NCBI GenBank assembly: GCA_021208135.1
Contig: JAJOKB010000069.1
Location: forward strand, 1 to 64,000
Origin: Verrucomicrobiota bacterium
GTDB lineage: Bacteria; Verrucomicrobiota; Verrucomicrobiia; Opitutales; Oceanipulchritudinaceae
DNA: 64,000 nt
Reading direction: 5' to 3'
Part shown: one piece after another, positions 1-11,642 of the stretch
Position numbering within the stretch: the first letter of the stretch is position 1
Layout: each line of letters starts with the position of its first letter
The notes under the pieces: generated by a model
Databases searched by the model: none
What the model was told of the DNA's origin: nothing
What the model saw: the letters and a program-made list of their open reading frames with translations, nothing else
Program-made: the position numbers and the translations under genes

Positions 1-1169
1 TCAGTAACACTAAGGCAACCCCGGCATAGATGGTGAATGCTGTTTGCTGTCTCGTGGTCCGGGTCAGGAAATTGTCATCCACGAACCCCAATTCCAAAGT
101 CCACCGGGAAAATGGTTCCGGCATGTCAATACTGGCAATGCTCCCCACGCCTTCAGCAGAACTGTCAAAAACGCAGTTACTCCACGGGCTTGTAATACGT
201 AGCCACAATTGCGTTTCTTCAGGTAAATGTTCCCACAGTGGGGAAAGCCATCGGGCAATACTCCTCTCCGACATATGCATGAGTATCGTGCCACTACGGG
301 GAGTTTCATTGATGATGTTGATGTAGGACTCATCGACAAACTGGCGCCCAGCCAGCATCAGTATCCTTCCTCGTTCACTGCCGTTATCAGTACGCCAGTT
401 ACCCTGATAATACGCCTGAAGTAATGACTGTTGCATCTCAAATCTGCGCAAAAATTGTCGCATCCCCTGCGTCAATTCCTCGGGGAAAATTCCCGCGTCT
501 CCTTCTAGAACCACCAACCGGCGCGCGAGAAATGCCAATTGTGTTGAATTCATCAGATTGCGGCGGCGGCTATCACCGCTGAAAAGCTCTCCCCAAACCT
601 CTGCTGAACTGACAGGACCCCCAAAGAGACCAGCCTCTAACTCGTTGATGCGCAACAGAATCTGCAAGGCTCTGTACGACTCTGCAGGATTCAGTTCATT
701 GCGCTCCAGTAAACCAGCCAGTTGAAGGGCAAACTGCTGCAATTGTACCGCGTCTGAGCGGTTCAGCTCCGTCGTGATTGCAGCAAACTGTTGCATCCAA
801 ACCAACGACATCGGTTCCTGCTCAGATTGCCCGGATAGATTCGGATAAAACAAAACTTCCGTCCAATCGGATGAAAATACTGGCATCCACTCCACCCACG
901 CGGAGCCACTCCTCGAATTCCGCCAGATCCATCTCCCTCCGCCCCGGATCACGCAGATAATCCTTCCAGGAATTGGCCAACTCCTGCACCTGACTCACCA
1001 TCTGCTGCCGATAGGCTGCAATCAACTCCTGACGGGCAATCACCCGCTCCGCCTGAACCCCCTTCATCAACAACCAGATCATCACCCCCAGCGGCAACAG
1101 CAACGCCAACACCATCAGTGCCAGCGCAGTCCGCAGCGGTTCCTGGGACTTCAATGAATGCGAGATCAT
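1..1169 (-). CDS. Putative membrane sensor protein (possibly N-terminal region of a histidine kinase), partial at window edge, frameshifted near 830-850
   Basis: ORF 822..1169 begins with a TM segment (ALALMVLALLLPLGVMIWLLMKG). Reading on in another frame gives continuous protein (YPNLSGQSEQEPMSLVWMQQFAAITTELNRSDAVQLQQF...) to the window edge, ending in a second hydrophobic stretch. No catalytic domain is visible. Confidence 0.35.
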
Positions 1170-2938
1170 TGGCCCTCCGTGTTGTTTAATTGGATGCTGT
1201 CCATAATCGACTCAAACTCCGCCAAGTACTCTTCCCAATCGGATTCCTGCGCTCTCAGCACCACCCAATGCAACTGGCGGTTGTGCACAAAGTAATAACG
1301 CTCATCGCGCATAACTTTGTTGCGGTCCATAAAGCTCCCTCTAACTCCCAAAGCTTCGACACCACCGATGGTACGCTGCAGAAATCCTTCTTCATTGTCT
1401 CGCTTGTAGTTGCGCAAAAATTGATTCAGCAAATTCACCTCCCGATTGATGACGGACTCCAACGACTCATCGCAGCACTCACCATGCGCCAACAACCAAA
1501 TGGCCATGGCGTGCCCATCCGCAGAATTAAAAAAGGTTCTATGTTTCTGCTCCGCTGGGACTTCAGTGTAGGCTACCCACAATGGCGGCACCTCAGCTCT
1601 GTAACGCCCTTTTCCGAACTCAATCGGGTGCGAGGCTGAAAAAGGACGCTGCAGGCTCTGCTCCAAGTGCATGACGAATGTGTCTCCTTCGATCCGGATC
1701 ACCCGACGAGGCACATCCCGCTCAACAATCACAGTGAATTGCTGGTAACTCTTTTCAGCGATCCGCAAGTCAGCCTCCCAAACCTCAACCGTGACGGAAT
1801 CACCTTCGTGAGACTCCATCACCTGTTTCATAAGACTATAATGCACCGCGCCAAAAAAAACCTCCCGGTACCGCAACACTAAATCGGTAATGTTCACCAA
1901 AGGAAGAATCCAATAGTCTGGGCATCGTAAAAAACTTCTCTACATCAAATAAAATTTCCGTCCCCGGCATTTGATTAGTGGAAGCCCTGCCGTCTTCATT
2001 GCGGAAACTGACTTGTCTTCCCGACCAATCATAACGGATCGAGTAATTGTCCGAAAATGCCGTACGCCCATTGAAGCTGTATGGCCGGTACTGTTCCTCT
2101 CTTGTTGCAAACAATAACCGCCCAGCCATAACCTGATTGGCTATGACTACAAACAAGAATGATCTCTGATCCCAAACCATGCGACCATCCACTTCAGTTT
2201 TCTCCTTCCAAAATGTTCCATAACCAAAGGGCTCTCCAGAAACCGAATCCAATCGATAAAGAGAATACTCATGGTCCGGCCAGGGCACTTCACGAAAATT
2301 CGGATTCACCAGACTATCCACAAAGGCTCTTGCCCAGTCGTCCAAACCTCTTTCAGCGGCAACCGGATCGTCACGCAACTGTACAGCACGGCTGATTGCC
2401 TCCTCCCTGCGTCCCAAATCGTTCAACCACACTACCGAGTTGCGCAGCGCTTCAAGCCGAACTTGTGGAATCATTCCGCCCTCCCGGACAAGAAGTATCT
2501 CCACCATGCGCAAAGCTCCCCCTTGTCGCCAACCACCTCTGCTTGATACAGCGCCTCCTCCAACTCCAGGCTGGCCGCACTTCCACGTAGCATTTGGACT
2601 GAACTCAACGAAAACAAAACCACACAGATAACAGCAGCATAGCTTCCGATCTTGCGTGGGCGGGTGGCGCGGGTTTGGATAGTGGTCATGGTTTTTTTAG
2701 TTTCAGACTTGACGGACACCCCATCCACTTCAGGTCCTTCCGGTGGCAGTGGACGGCGATAATCAGGTTGGCGACGCACCTCTCCGATTGCAATCATTCC
2801 CAGCAATCCCAAAACAACCACCAACAACCACAACTTGCCAGAAAACTGGCTGTTGAGTTCCACCCACCACCCGGCATTCAGACCAATAACAACAGCCACA
2901 ACGACGAGGGAGACAAGAGACACGAATTTCGCTTTCAT
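1166..2938 (-). CDS. Hypothetical membrane protein (ORFs 2471..2938, 1836..2513, 1166..1900 joined)
   Basis: Removing one base of the A8 run at 1853-1860 joins ORFs 1836..2513 and 1166..1900 (VPGGFFGAVHYSLMKQVM). The junction near 2480-2510 also suggests one gene. N-terminal TM segments; no recognised domain. Confidence 0.4.
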
Positions 2939-2981
2939 GCCCCATAGTATCGCAGATGTTTATTACCGAATTATTACCAGA

Positions 2982-5900
2982 TCATGATTTTTCCGGCAAA
3001 TTTCCGCTCTTTCGCTCCTCAATCCAGCTGTAAAGCACCGGCACGGTGAACAGAGATAAGGATACAAATAACATGCCGCCAACAGTTGGCAGCGCCATCG
3101 GAATCATCACATCCGCCCCGCGACCCGTTGAGGTCAACACAGGCAACAATGCCAACACCGTCGTTGCCGTTGTCATCAGACAGGGCCGCAGTCTGCGCTC
3201 TCCTGCCATCACTGCCGCTTCCCGGATCTCCTGCACTGTCCGGGTGGCATTTTGCTCAAAGCTTTGACGCAGATAGGTTGCCATCACTACCCCATCGTCC
3301 ACAGCGATCCCGAACAGAGCGAGAAATCCCACCCAAACAGCGACACTGAGGTTGATAGGCTGCAACTGGAACAGGTCCCGCAAATTCACTCCCAGTACAT
3401 GGAAATTTAGAAACCAATCCTGCCCGTACCAGTAAATCATGGTGAATCCGCCTCCCCAAGCCACCAATATACTACTGAACACAATCAGGGTAATCAACGT
3501 ACCTCTGAATTGCAGGTATAGGATCATAAAAATAATCGCCAGCGAAAGTGGCAGCACAATTGCCAAGGTCTTTGCGGCTCGTATCTGATTCTCATAAGTT
3601 CCCGCGAATTTCCAACTCACTCCAGCAGGAACTTCCAGTTCACCCGCTGCCAGCATAGCACTCAGATAGGCCTCGACCGCTTCGACCACATCCACTTCCG
3701 CCACACCTCTTGCCCCTCCAAAGGTTACATAGGCCACAGGAAATGAATTCTCACTGCGTATCATTTGCGGTCCTCGCACATACCTCAGTTCAGCAAGGTA
3801 ACTAAGCGGCACAGGATAGCCGTAGGCCGTATCGACCAGCACCGCCTCAAGATCTTCGACCGAATTGCGCATCTCCCGGGGATAACGGACCCGGATCGGA
3901 TAACGTTCACGGCCCTCAACAGTCATGCCCACCATCTCCCCTCCGATTGCTGTCACAATGGTCTGCTGCACTTCAACCACGCTGAGTCCATAGCGTGCAA
4001 TGGCCTCCCGGTTGACTTGCAACTCGAAGTAAGGCTTACCCACAACACGGTCCGCGTTGACTGTCGCCGCCTCAACCTGCGGAACTTGCCTCAACAACTC
4101 CTCAAAGCGCACAGCCATCCGATCCAAAGTCTCCAGATCCGGGCCACTCACCTTCACCCCCATGGGTGCACGCATTCCCGTTTGCAGCATGACTTGGCGT
4201 GTCTCAATCGGCTGCAGTCGCGGAGCTGAGGTTGTCCCTGGCAGATGCGCAGCAGCAGCAATCTCCGCCCAGATATCTTCGGGCGAGCGAATGTGGTCAC
4301 GCCACTGTCGATAGGGTCGTCCACGCGCATCCGGAATCAGATCACCCGCATGATCACGAACAAACTCGTTCGTTCGGCGGTCATACCGAAACCGCAATCG
4401 CTGTCCGCTGACATCAGTCTTATATTCGGAATGATACAGAATCACCGTTTCAATCATCGAAACCGGGGCAGGATCCAATGCCGTTTCTGCCCTTCCTATC
4501 TTGCCTGCCACTGTATGCACTTCCGGCACCGAAGCAATGGCCTGGTCCTGATACTGCAACACCTCTAACGCCTCTCCCAGCGAAGCATGTGGCATCGTGG
4601 TTGGCATCCACAGAAATGATCCTTCGTCCAACGCTGGCATGAACTCCCTCCCCAATCCGGTAAATTCGTGCGTCGCCCAAACCCAGGGTCCTGAATGCGT
4701 CACCCACTCACGATTACCTCCAACAGCTTCCAATCCATCAGGAATCCAGCGAAAGACCCGCTCAAACCCCAACCACACGGTGAGCCCAAACAACACAATC
4801 GATGCAGGCAGCAGCAAAAAAGACTTTCTTGTGTCTCAGCGCACTGCGCAGGAGAAAGGGGTACACCAGACTCAAAAGATAGAAGAGTCCAATTAAACCG
4901 CCCACGACTCCAACCACAAACAACAGATTGCGCAAAAAGTTGAACTCCGGCCCGAGTGGCTCCCATACAGTAGTCAGAAGCCATGTAAACAGCCCGGCAG
5001 CAATCAGCGCCGGTAAACGCGACACCCAGCCTTGTTTGCCTCGCTCTTTGATTTCACCTCGATCTCTTTGTCGCGATAGAAGCAGGTACAATACAGTAGG
5101 GATCACGGTCAAGGACACCACAACCGAGGCCAACAAAACAAAGGTTTTGGTGTACGCAAGGGGGCCAAACATCTTTCCTTCCGCTCCTGTCATCGTGAAA
5201 ACAGGCAAAAAACTGACCACAGTCGTGCTAATGGCAGTAATCACCGCAGAGCCCACTTCGCCCACAGCTTTTGCCACAACAGCTCTGCGCGGCTCATCCT
5301 TGTCAGCTTCCCGCAGATGCTTGAGCAGGTTTTCCGTCACAATGATCCCCATGTCCACAATGGTTCCAATCGCAATCGCGATTCCAGCCAGTGCCACAAT
5401 GTTGGCGTCCACTCCAAAATGCTTCATCAGGACAAATGCCAGCAGGACAGAAAGCGGAAGCATTGCACTGATCACCAGCGCGGCACGCAGGTGCATAACC
5501 ATCAAAATGACAACAATGATAGTTACCAGTATTTGTTGTATCAGGGCAGCATTTAGTGTTCCCAATGTTTCATGTATCAGTCCGGTACGATCATAAAATG
5601 ACTCGATGGACACCGTGCTGCGCGTCAGCCACTCCGGCCAATCTTCCATCGGATGTGCTCTAAGCCAAGCCAACCAGCTTTCCTGTTCAGGCAAACCCTC
5701 TGCCGATACAGGACCCAGTCCGTGCCGCTCGCCAAACGCTTCAACCTCAGCAATGCCGACAACTTCCCAATGGATCCAGGCCTTCGATGGCATTCCAGGA
5801 GACAACTCTTCAATCTTTCGCTGAACGTTTCGCAGAGCTTGCAGCGGATTGTATCCCTCGCGTACCACCACAACTCCACCAACCGCCTCTGCTCCACCTA

Positions 5901-6786
5901 TGGTCAACGCACCCAGTCGCTCGCCCGGCGCTCTAGTCACGGTGGCTACATCGCGCACCAGCAGGGGGATGTTGTCACTGCCGCTGCGGACCACTGCATT
6001 CTCAATATCTTCCAGTGCCCGAACAAACCCAACCCCTCGGATCAAATACTCGACTCGGTTGATTTCAGTGCTCCGGGCCCCAACATCAAGATTGCTGTCA
6101 CGCACAGCAGCTACTACTTCTCCTAGACTCACTCCGTGCAACCTCAACTGATCGGGATTCACTTCTACCAGATACTCGGAAATCATCCCCCCAATCGAGG
6201 CCACTTCACTGACCCCCTCTGCCGACTGCAATGCGTAGCGTACAAACCAGTCCTGAATACTGCGCAACTCCTGCAAGCCCCAACCACCAACTGGTTGCCC
6301 TTTCGGATCACGGCCTTCCAAGGTGTACCAATACACCTGCCCAAGAGCGGTCGCGTCTGGCCCCAATGCGGGATTAACCCCGTCCGGCAAAGTTCCAGCC
6401 GGCAAACTGTTCAACTTCTCCAGCAATCTGGATCTGGACCAGTAGAACTCAACATTCTCGTCAAAGATGACAAAGACCGAAGAAAATCCAAACATCGACA
6501 GACTCCGCACCTCCTGTACGCCGGGAACTCCAAGAAGAGCGACCGTTAATGGATAGGTCACCTGATCCTCAACGTCGCGCGGAGAACGCCCAGGCCAATC
6601 CGTAAATACAATTTGTTGATTTTCGCCCAGATTAGGTATGGCATCCACCGGAACCGGATCCCGCGGCAACCAGTCAATATTCCAATCAAAGGGTGCCACA
6701 GCCATACCCCAGATAACACCAATAACGGTCAAGATCGTCACTACCAGTTTTTGCTGCAGCAAAATTTCGATGTATTTACGCATCAC
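2982..6786 (-). CDS. cusA: CusA/CzcA-type heavy-metal efflux RND transporter (frameshift at 4816-4821)
   Basis: ORFs 4762..6786 and 2982..4817 are the N and C halves of an HME-RND pump (DWNIDWLPRDPVPVDAIPNLGENQQIVFTDWPGRSPRDVEDQVTYPL; KPYFELQVNREAIARYGLSV). Removing one base of A6 gives ALRHKKVFLLLPASIVLFGL. Confidence 0.9.
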
Positions 6787-6792
6787 TACTTC

Positions 6793-8577
6793 CTAATTTA
6801 ACTGCTCCAAAACATCGCCGCACCGAAGCATCATGGACCCAAAATACGGGTTGTTTACTCGTTCCCCGCTCTGCAACCAAGACCCGCCCTTATCTCCATC
6901 CACCATCGGACAATAGGCCAGATAAGCCTTTGGCAGGTGCTCGCCTCCAAATTGTCGATAAAGCATCTCGACTTGGTTATTTAATCTTTGCAAATGCGTC
7001 CTTACCTTACCTACATTGACATCTTCTCCAATCTGCCTGAGCACAGTATCCATACTTTGATATATCTTCATCCAGGCAACATGTGCATCTCCGCGCAGAC
7101 GGTGCTCCCCAACCGAACGCAAGCGCTCCCGTACCGCATCAATCGCATCTGCTGTCCGGGACTCGCTGTCAGCAGCTAGTGCCTCGGTCAACCGCAAATA
7201 GGCCTCAGCCAATAAACGTACATCCTGCCTGAAGGCATCATCAAGATGGTCGCGATACGAGATCACCACAGACTTCTCTGAATCCGATTGCTCAACATGC
7301 TGTTTGTCTCCAGGCGCCATCATGCTCGGGCGACCGCGTATTTGCAGTTCACTATCGATTTTGAACTGACCATGGGTCACAACCAACTCACCTTCACGCA
7401 ACCCGTCCTTCACGTGATAGAACTCGCCATAGCGCCCCCCCAGTTTAATGTCCCTGGCCTCAAAGGTAGGCCTCTCCTTATCCGTCAACTGCACATACAC
7501 AACAGCGCGCCGCCCCGTGATCAATGGTGCTGTGGTCGGTATCACCAATGGTTCCCCTCCTTCCTCTGCAGCAGGCACCTTAACTACCGCACTAGCCAAC
7601 ATTCCCGGACGCAACTCATGGTTCCGGTTGTCCAGGGCAACACGCACCCTGAGACTGCGCCGTTCAACATCCACAACTGGATCAACAAACTCAATGATTG
7701 CATCACCCCTTGCATCAACCACACCTTGAATGCTGACTTCCACCGCCAGGCCAGCACTCAACCCAGATTGTTGGGACTCAAATACTTCAAACAGTCCCCA
7801 GATCCTTTTGAGGTCGTTGACGCGATACAGAACATCACCGGGCTCCACATATTGACCAGCATAAACAAATCTCTCCAGAATCACCCCATCGCTCTGTGAC
7901 AACACCGTAAAATGGGTAGCCGCTTCCTCAGCTTTTTCCAGTTCTCTCAACTGCACCTCGGTCTGCCCCAACAAAAGCACTTTTTCCCGTGCAATTGCTG
8001 TTTCACGGGAGTCTTCCCCAGTGCGTCGAAGGGCCTGCAATAACTCCTGATGCACCGAATGCATTTCAGGACTGTAGATTTGAAACAGCGCTTCCCCTTC
8101 CCTCACCGGCTTCCCTGTGAAGTCCGCCTCCAGACGCTCCACTCTACCTCCAAACCGCGCACTGATTTCAGTGTACTTGGTTTCATCTACAGCAAGCCTT
8201 CCTGGCATACGTACCTCAGCATGCACCTGCTTTCGGCGCACAGGCACAGTCTGCACTTGCAACAGGGCCACTGATCTCGGACTCAAGGTGAGTCTCGGTA
8301 AATCAGCGTCGTCCCCGTTGCTGTCATCATTCGCCATCGGTATCAAATCCATAGCACAAATGGGACATTTTCCGGACTGCGGCTGCCGTACCTGTGGGTG
8401 CATGGAACATGTCCATACTTCTGCGGCTGCCTGGACCGTGGATCCACCATGCTGGTGACCTTGGTGTGCGTGATCATCGCGCTTGTCTCCAGACAACCAA
8501 AACCCCAAAAGAAAGGCCGCGATGGCGATCCCAACTACAGTTGCCCACAATTTAGTATTCACTTTTTTCATATTCAA
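6793..8577 (-). CDS. cusB: CusB-type efflux RND periplasmic adaptor with heavy-metal-binding domain and C-terminal DUF3347-like region
   Basis: WTCSMHPQVRQPQSGKCPICAMDLIPM heavy-metal-binding motif, followed by membrane-fusion-protein sequence (FGGRVERLEADFTGKPVREGEALFQIYSPE). Confidence 0.9.
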   Translation of the reverse strand: MNMKKVNTKLWATVVGIAIAAFLLGFWLSGDKRDDHAHQGHQHGGSTVQAAAEVWTCSMHPQVRQPQSGKCPICAMDLIPMANDDSNGDDADLPRLTLSPRSVALLQVQTVPVRRKQVHAEVRMPGRLAVDETKYTEISARFGGRVERLEADFTGKPVREGEALFQIYSPEMHSVHQELLQALRRTGEDSRETAIAREKVLLLGQTEVQLRELEKAEEAATHFTVLSQSDGVILERFVYAGQYVEPGDVLYRVNDLKRIWGLFEVFESQQSGLSAGLAVEVSIQGVVDARGDAIIEFVDPVVDVERRSLRVRVALDNRNHELRPGMLASAVVKVPAAEEGGEPLVIPTTAPLITGRRAVVYVQLTDKERPTFEARDIKLGGRYGEFYHVKDGLREGELVVTHGQFKIDSELQIRGRPSMMAPGDKQHVEQSDSEKSVVISYRDHLDDAFRQDVRLLAEAYLRLTEALAADSESRTADAIDAVRERLRSVGEHRLRGDAHVAWMKIYQSMDTVLRQIGEDVNVGKVRTHLQRLNNQVEMLYRQFGGEHLPKAYLAYCPMVDGDKGGSWLQSGERVNNPYFGSMMLRCGDVLEQLN

Positions 8578-9802
8578 AGGGTCTCGCTAATTGTTCCCAA
8601 TCTGCATAACGTCGAAACAGTTCCGTTTCCAAATTCACCTGATCCAGTCTGAGCTGAACAAGAATTCTCAGGACTTCCAGCAGTTCCTGAAAGTCACTGA
8701 TCCCTGTTCGATAGCCGGCTTCAACCGTCTCCCAAACTTCCTCAGCTCTCGGCAATAAAATCGCCTGATTCAAATGCTGCCTTCTGTGCGCTTCCCGCAG
8801 CGCGTTATATCTCTGATTAAGTTCTGACTCAATCGCATTCACTCCACTCAAATAAGAATATTCAGCCGCTCGAAATTCCGCCGCAGCCTGCCTGCGCCCA
8901 GCCGAATAACGTCCTCTCCAAAGCGGCAAATTAATGGATACCATCGCCATCACTTTCATCCCGCGCCATCCCCCGGTTGTCCATGTACTCCACCCCCAAC
9001 CATTAGATCGGGTCTGCTCTCGCGATTCGCCAGTTCTCTTTTGTCGCTCGCTATCCGAACCTCATTGGCACGCCGCAAAACCTCCGGATGGGCGCGCAAA
9101 CGCGACCGCGCTTCATTCAACCGAACTTCAGAATAGTTCCACTCCAAGGATAGGTCCTGCAATTCCAGTTCAGCCTCCACTTCTCTACCCAACTGGGCAT
9201 TCAGTGCGGCCCGGGTGGCATTAACGCGGTCCTGCATGTTCTCAATCTCCACGGCGTTGCTCGCTGCCTCCATCTTCAATCGTAACAGGTCTGCCCGGCT
9301 TGCTGTACCGCTTTGAAACCTGCGCTCTGCCACTTCGTGCAGATCCTCAAGCAAGCGGGCATTTTTTCTCAAGTAATTGACCGAGCGAATCACAGACAAA
9401 TGTTCAGTGTAGGACCGTAGGATCCCGGCCCTGATTTGCGTGGCCAAAAGCTCCAACTCGTACTCCGCTCCACGCGCTTCCCCCACCGCTACCTCTTTCC
9501 GTAATCCCCGCTTTCCTAAACCAGGTAACATTTGCGATATCCCAATGCGTTGCCGGGTGTCCATGCGTTGAATAAAATACCCGTACCTGATTTCCGGGTC
9601 CGGTAGCGCTCCTTGCTGTATCACACGCTCATCCATGGCCTGCGCCCGGTACCAGGCAGCTCGCATCTCAGGATTGTTGGCATAAGCCTCGCGAATCAAT
9701 GCCTCTAATTGCCCGCTCCTAAACTCCAGGCCAGCGGACAAAAAAAACGGGCAGTATCCACAACAGACAGACCACTCCATGTGCTCTACACAACAGCTTC
9801 AT
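8552..9802 (-). CDS. cusC: TolC/CusC-family outer membrane efflux protein (frameshifts near 8960-8990 and 9740-9747)
   Basis: ORFs 8956..9780 and 8552..8959 form a typical OEP protein (LIREAYANNPEMRAAWYRAQAMDERVIQQGALPDPEIRYGYFIQ; SINLPLWRGRYSAGRRQAAAE). Shortening A8 at 9740 restores the signal peptide MKLLCRAHGVVCLLWILPVFLSA. Confidence 0.85.
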
Positions 9803-9834
9803 ACCCACTTCAACGCTGCATGCAGCATCACCCC

Positions 9835-10413
9835 TCAGATTTTTTTATTTTCCAGCCTCTCCATTAAGCGCTTGCGAGCCCGATAGATGCGCGTCTCCAC
9901 TGCCTTTTCTGTCACTCCCAATATTTCCGCACATTCCGCCTGACTGTGATCCTCCAAAACATACAACACGAAAGGTGTGCGCAACGCATCCGGCAAATCA
10001 CGAATCTCCCGCTCGAGTTGACATTGAAGTTCACCCGCCATTGCCGCCTCACCTGCGTCAGCCGAGTCATCGGCACAATGATCCAAACTGACCATTCCGC
10101 TTTCGCCCGATTCCAAGGGAGACCAAAAACTCAGCCACCGCCTTCTTTTCTGACGACGATGATAGTCTCGACACAAATTAGCCGTAATCGCAAACAACCA
10201 GGTGGACACCTTTGCCTGCGGTCTGAAACGGGCCGCATGACGATATAAGCGTACAAAGGCTTCTGACACAATTTCCACTGCATCCATCTCATTGCCAACC
10301 GATCGCATGGCGAATCGGAATAGCGGATCACGATAACTCGCCATGATCGCACTCAAGGCGCGATCATCGTCTTCAACGGCAATACGCTGCAGCAACTGAT
10401 AATCAGCGTCCAT
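9835..10413 (-). CDS. RNA polymerase ECF-type sigma-70 factor (CnrH-like position)
   Basis: Sigma-70 region 2 (DPLFRFAMRSVGNEMDAVEIVSEAFVRLYRHAARFRPQAKVSTWLFAITANLCRDYHRR) and region 4 (LPDALRTPFVLYVLEDHSQAECAEILGVTEKAVETRIYRARKRL). Confidence 0.92.
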   Translation of the reverse strand: MDADYQLLQRIAVEDDDRALSAIMASYRDPLFRFAMRSVGNEMDAVEIVSEAFVRLYRHAARFRPQAKVSTWLFAITANLCRDYHRRQKRRRWLSFWSPLESGESGMVSLDHCADDSADAGEAAMAGELQCQLEREIRDLPDALRTPFVLYVLEDHSQAECAEILGVTEKAVETRIYRARKRLMERLENKKI

Positions 10414-10422
10414 TGATCAACT

Positions 10423-10902
10423 TCACTGCGGCTGACTCAGGGAGGTGGATGCAATTCTGCGCAGTTCTGCCTGTTGCTCCCCTGGCAACACTTCCATAAC
10501 CGCAAAATATCGCCGAATACTGATCTCCTGCAGCGCACCATGGATTTGATGCACTTCCTTCACCTTTTCAGCGATTTCCTCGGTAAAGGAATCTTCATGT
10601 TCCAGCAACATGGCCAGCTCACGCATCACACTTTGAAACTCAAGGACCAGAGGTTTCCGGGCCCTCTCGAAACCAGTGTCAATCGCACGCGCCAGTTCAA
10701 GTTGCTCGGGAGATAAATTCAGTTGCTCGAAAAAGGGCACCATTTGGTGTGATGAATGTCCCTCGCTTGGTTTTAACATCCACCGCAACACCAACAAGCT
10801 AGACCCAATTGCGGTCAACGTCACCAATCCCAATATAAACACCGCCTGCATCCATACTTTCAGGGAGATTCTACGCTCTGTAACCATAGTCAACCTCCGC
10901 AA
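10423..10902 (-). CDS. Membrane-anchored periplasmic heavy-metal sensor, CnrX/Spy-like
   Basis: One N-terminal TM helix then an all-helical periplasmic domain with FEQLNLSPEQLELARAID. Located between ECF sigma and an anti-sigma-like gene. Confidence 0.6.
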   Translation of the reverse strand: MRRLTMVTERRISLKVWMQAVFILGLVTLTAIGSSLLVLRWMLKPSEGHSSHQMVPFFEQLNLSPEQLELARAIDTGFERARKPLVLEFQSVMRELAMLLEHEDSFTEEIAEKVKEVHQIHGALQEISIRRYFAVMEVLPGEQQAELRRIASTSLSQPQ

Positions 10903-11253
10903 TTAGTGATGAGCTCCTGCGATGAAACACTTATGAAAGCACTCCATCGTTGATGTGTCCGATAATAAACTGAACCCCAGCGGATCCTCAACCCGCACCG
11001 CCGTGGAACCCTGATCCCTGTCCCCGGCCACAACAGAAGTCACCGTGCCAACCATAACAGTCACTATCAACAGCAACAGTGCAAACTGCGGATTCGCAGC
11101 CATTTGCAACGCTCCACGCCACCATTCCACTCCACGCAACGCACGAATTTGGTCCACCCGTTGAAACACCCGCGTGTCAATCGAATCTACCCCATAAACC
11201 CATTCCTTGCGCTTCAATGCCTCCAAGTACTGATCCAACTGCTTCTCATTCAT
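10903..11253 (-). CDS. Small single-TM protein, probable CnrY-like anti-sigma factor
   Basis: Cytoplasmic N-terminus, one TM (FALLLLIVTVMVGTVTSVVAG), short periplasmic tail ending MECFHKCFIAGAHH. First gene of the apparent Y-X-H order. Confidence 0.5.
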   Translation of the reverse strand: MNEKQLDQYLEALKRKEWVYGVDSIDTRVFQRVDQIRALRGVEWWRGALQMAANPQFALLLLIVTVMVGTVTSVVAGDRDQGSTAVRVEDPLGFSLLSDTSTMECFHKCFIAGAHH

Positions 11254-11370
11254 AATCGGTATAACGCCACACCTACTCTAATCCCTCAACAATTTACAGA
11301 CAGTCGCTTAACAAAACTCGACATCTATTCCCAAACGGAAAGCAGACATCCCTGCCCGCCTTCGGCATCC

Positions 11371-11472
11371 ACCGGCTTGTAGACAGTCACCCACTCGGGC
11401 CACGCCCGGTTTGTGGACAGTCACCCATTCGGTTACCTGCCCGATTGGTGGACAGTCACGTATTGGGTGGGG
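11371..11472. repeat. Three tandem ~35-bp repeats
   Basis: Copies at 11371, 11405 and 11440 share CCGG(c/t)TTGT(a/g)GACAGTCACCCA(c/t)TCGG; the third is more diverged. Confidence 0.75.
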
Positions 11473-11587
11473 GGGCGCGGGCACGGGGATAGTTGCTCTT
11501 TGTATTAAAATTGACTCACTGCGGGGCCATGAGCCCGGGTTTCACGCCCGCTTCTCGCTCCAAATCCTGATATCCGTAAACGGCAGA

Positions 11588-11619
11588 GCCCGCCGGAAAG
11601 CTCCTGACTTCCGGTGGGC
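11588..11619. repeat. REP-like hairpin near RAYT gene
   Basis: GCCCGCCGGAA (11588-11598) ... TTCCGGTGGGC (11609-11619), 10/11 complementary, 10-nt loop. Confidence 0.5.
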
Positions 11620-11642
11620 ATGGGGAGGGGTTGTGCTTTTTT

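Noticed and set aside
2159-2631. Overlapping plus-strand ORFs opposite the minus-strand genes (also many elsewhere, e.g. 4928..5596, 22754..23449, 36682..37278)
   Set aside because: Antisense shadow ORFs with no recognisable family; the opposite-strand protein is coherent.
4700-4900. Programmed frameshifting or transcriptional slippage at A6 in cusA
   Set aside because: The same kind of one-base defect occurs in over a dozen unrelated genes including housekeeping ones, so sequencing error is the simpler explanation.
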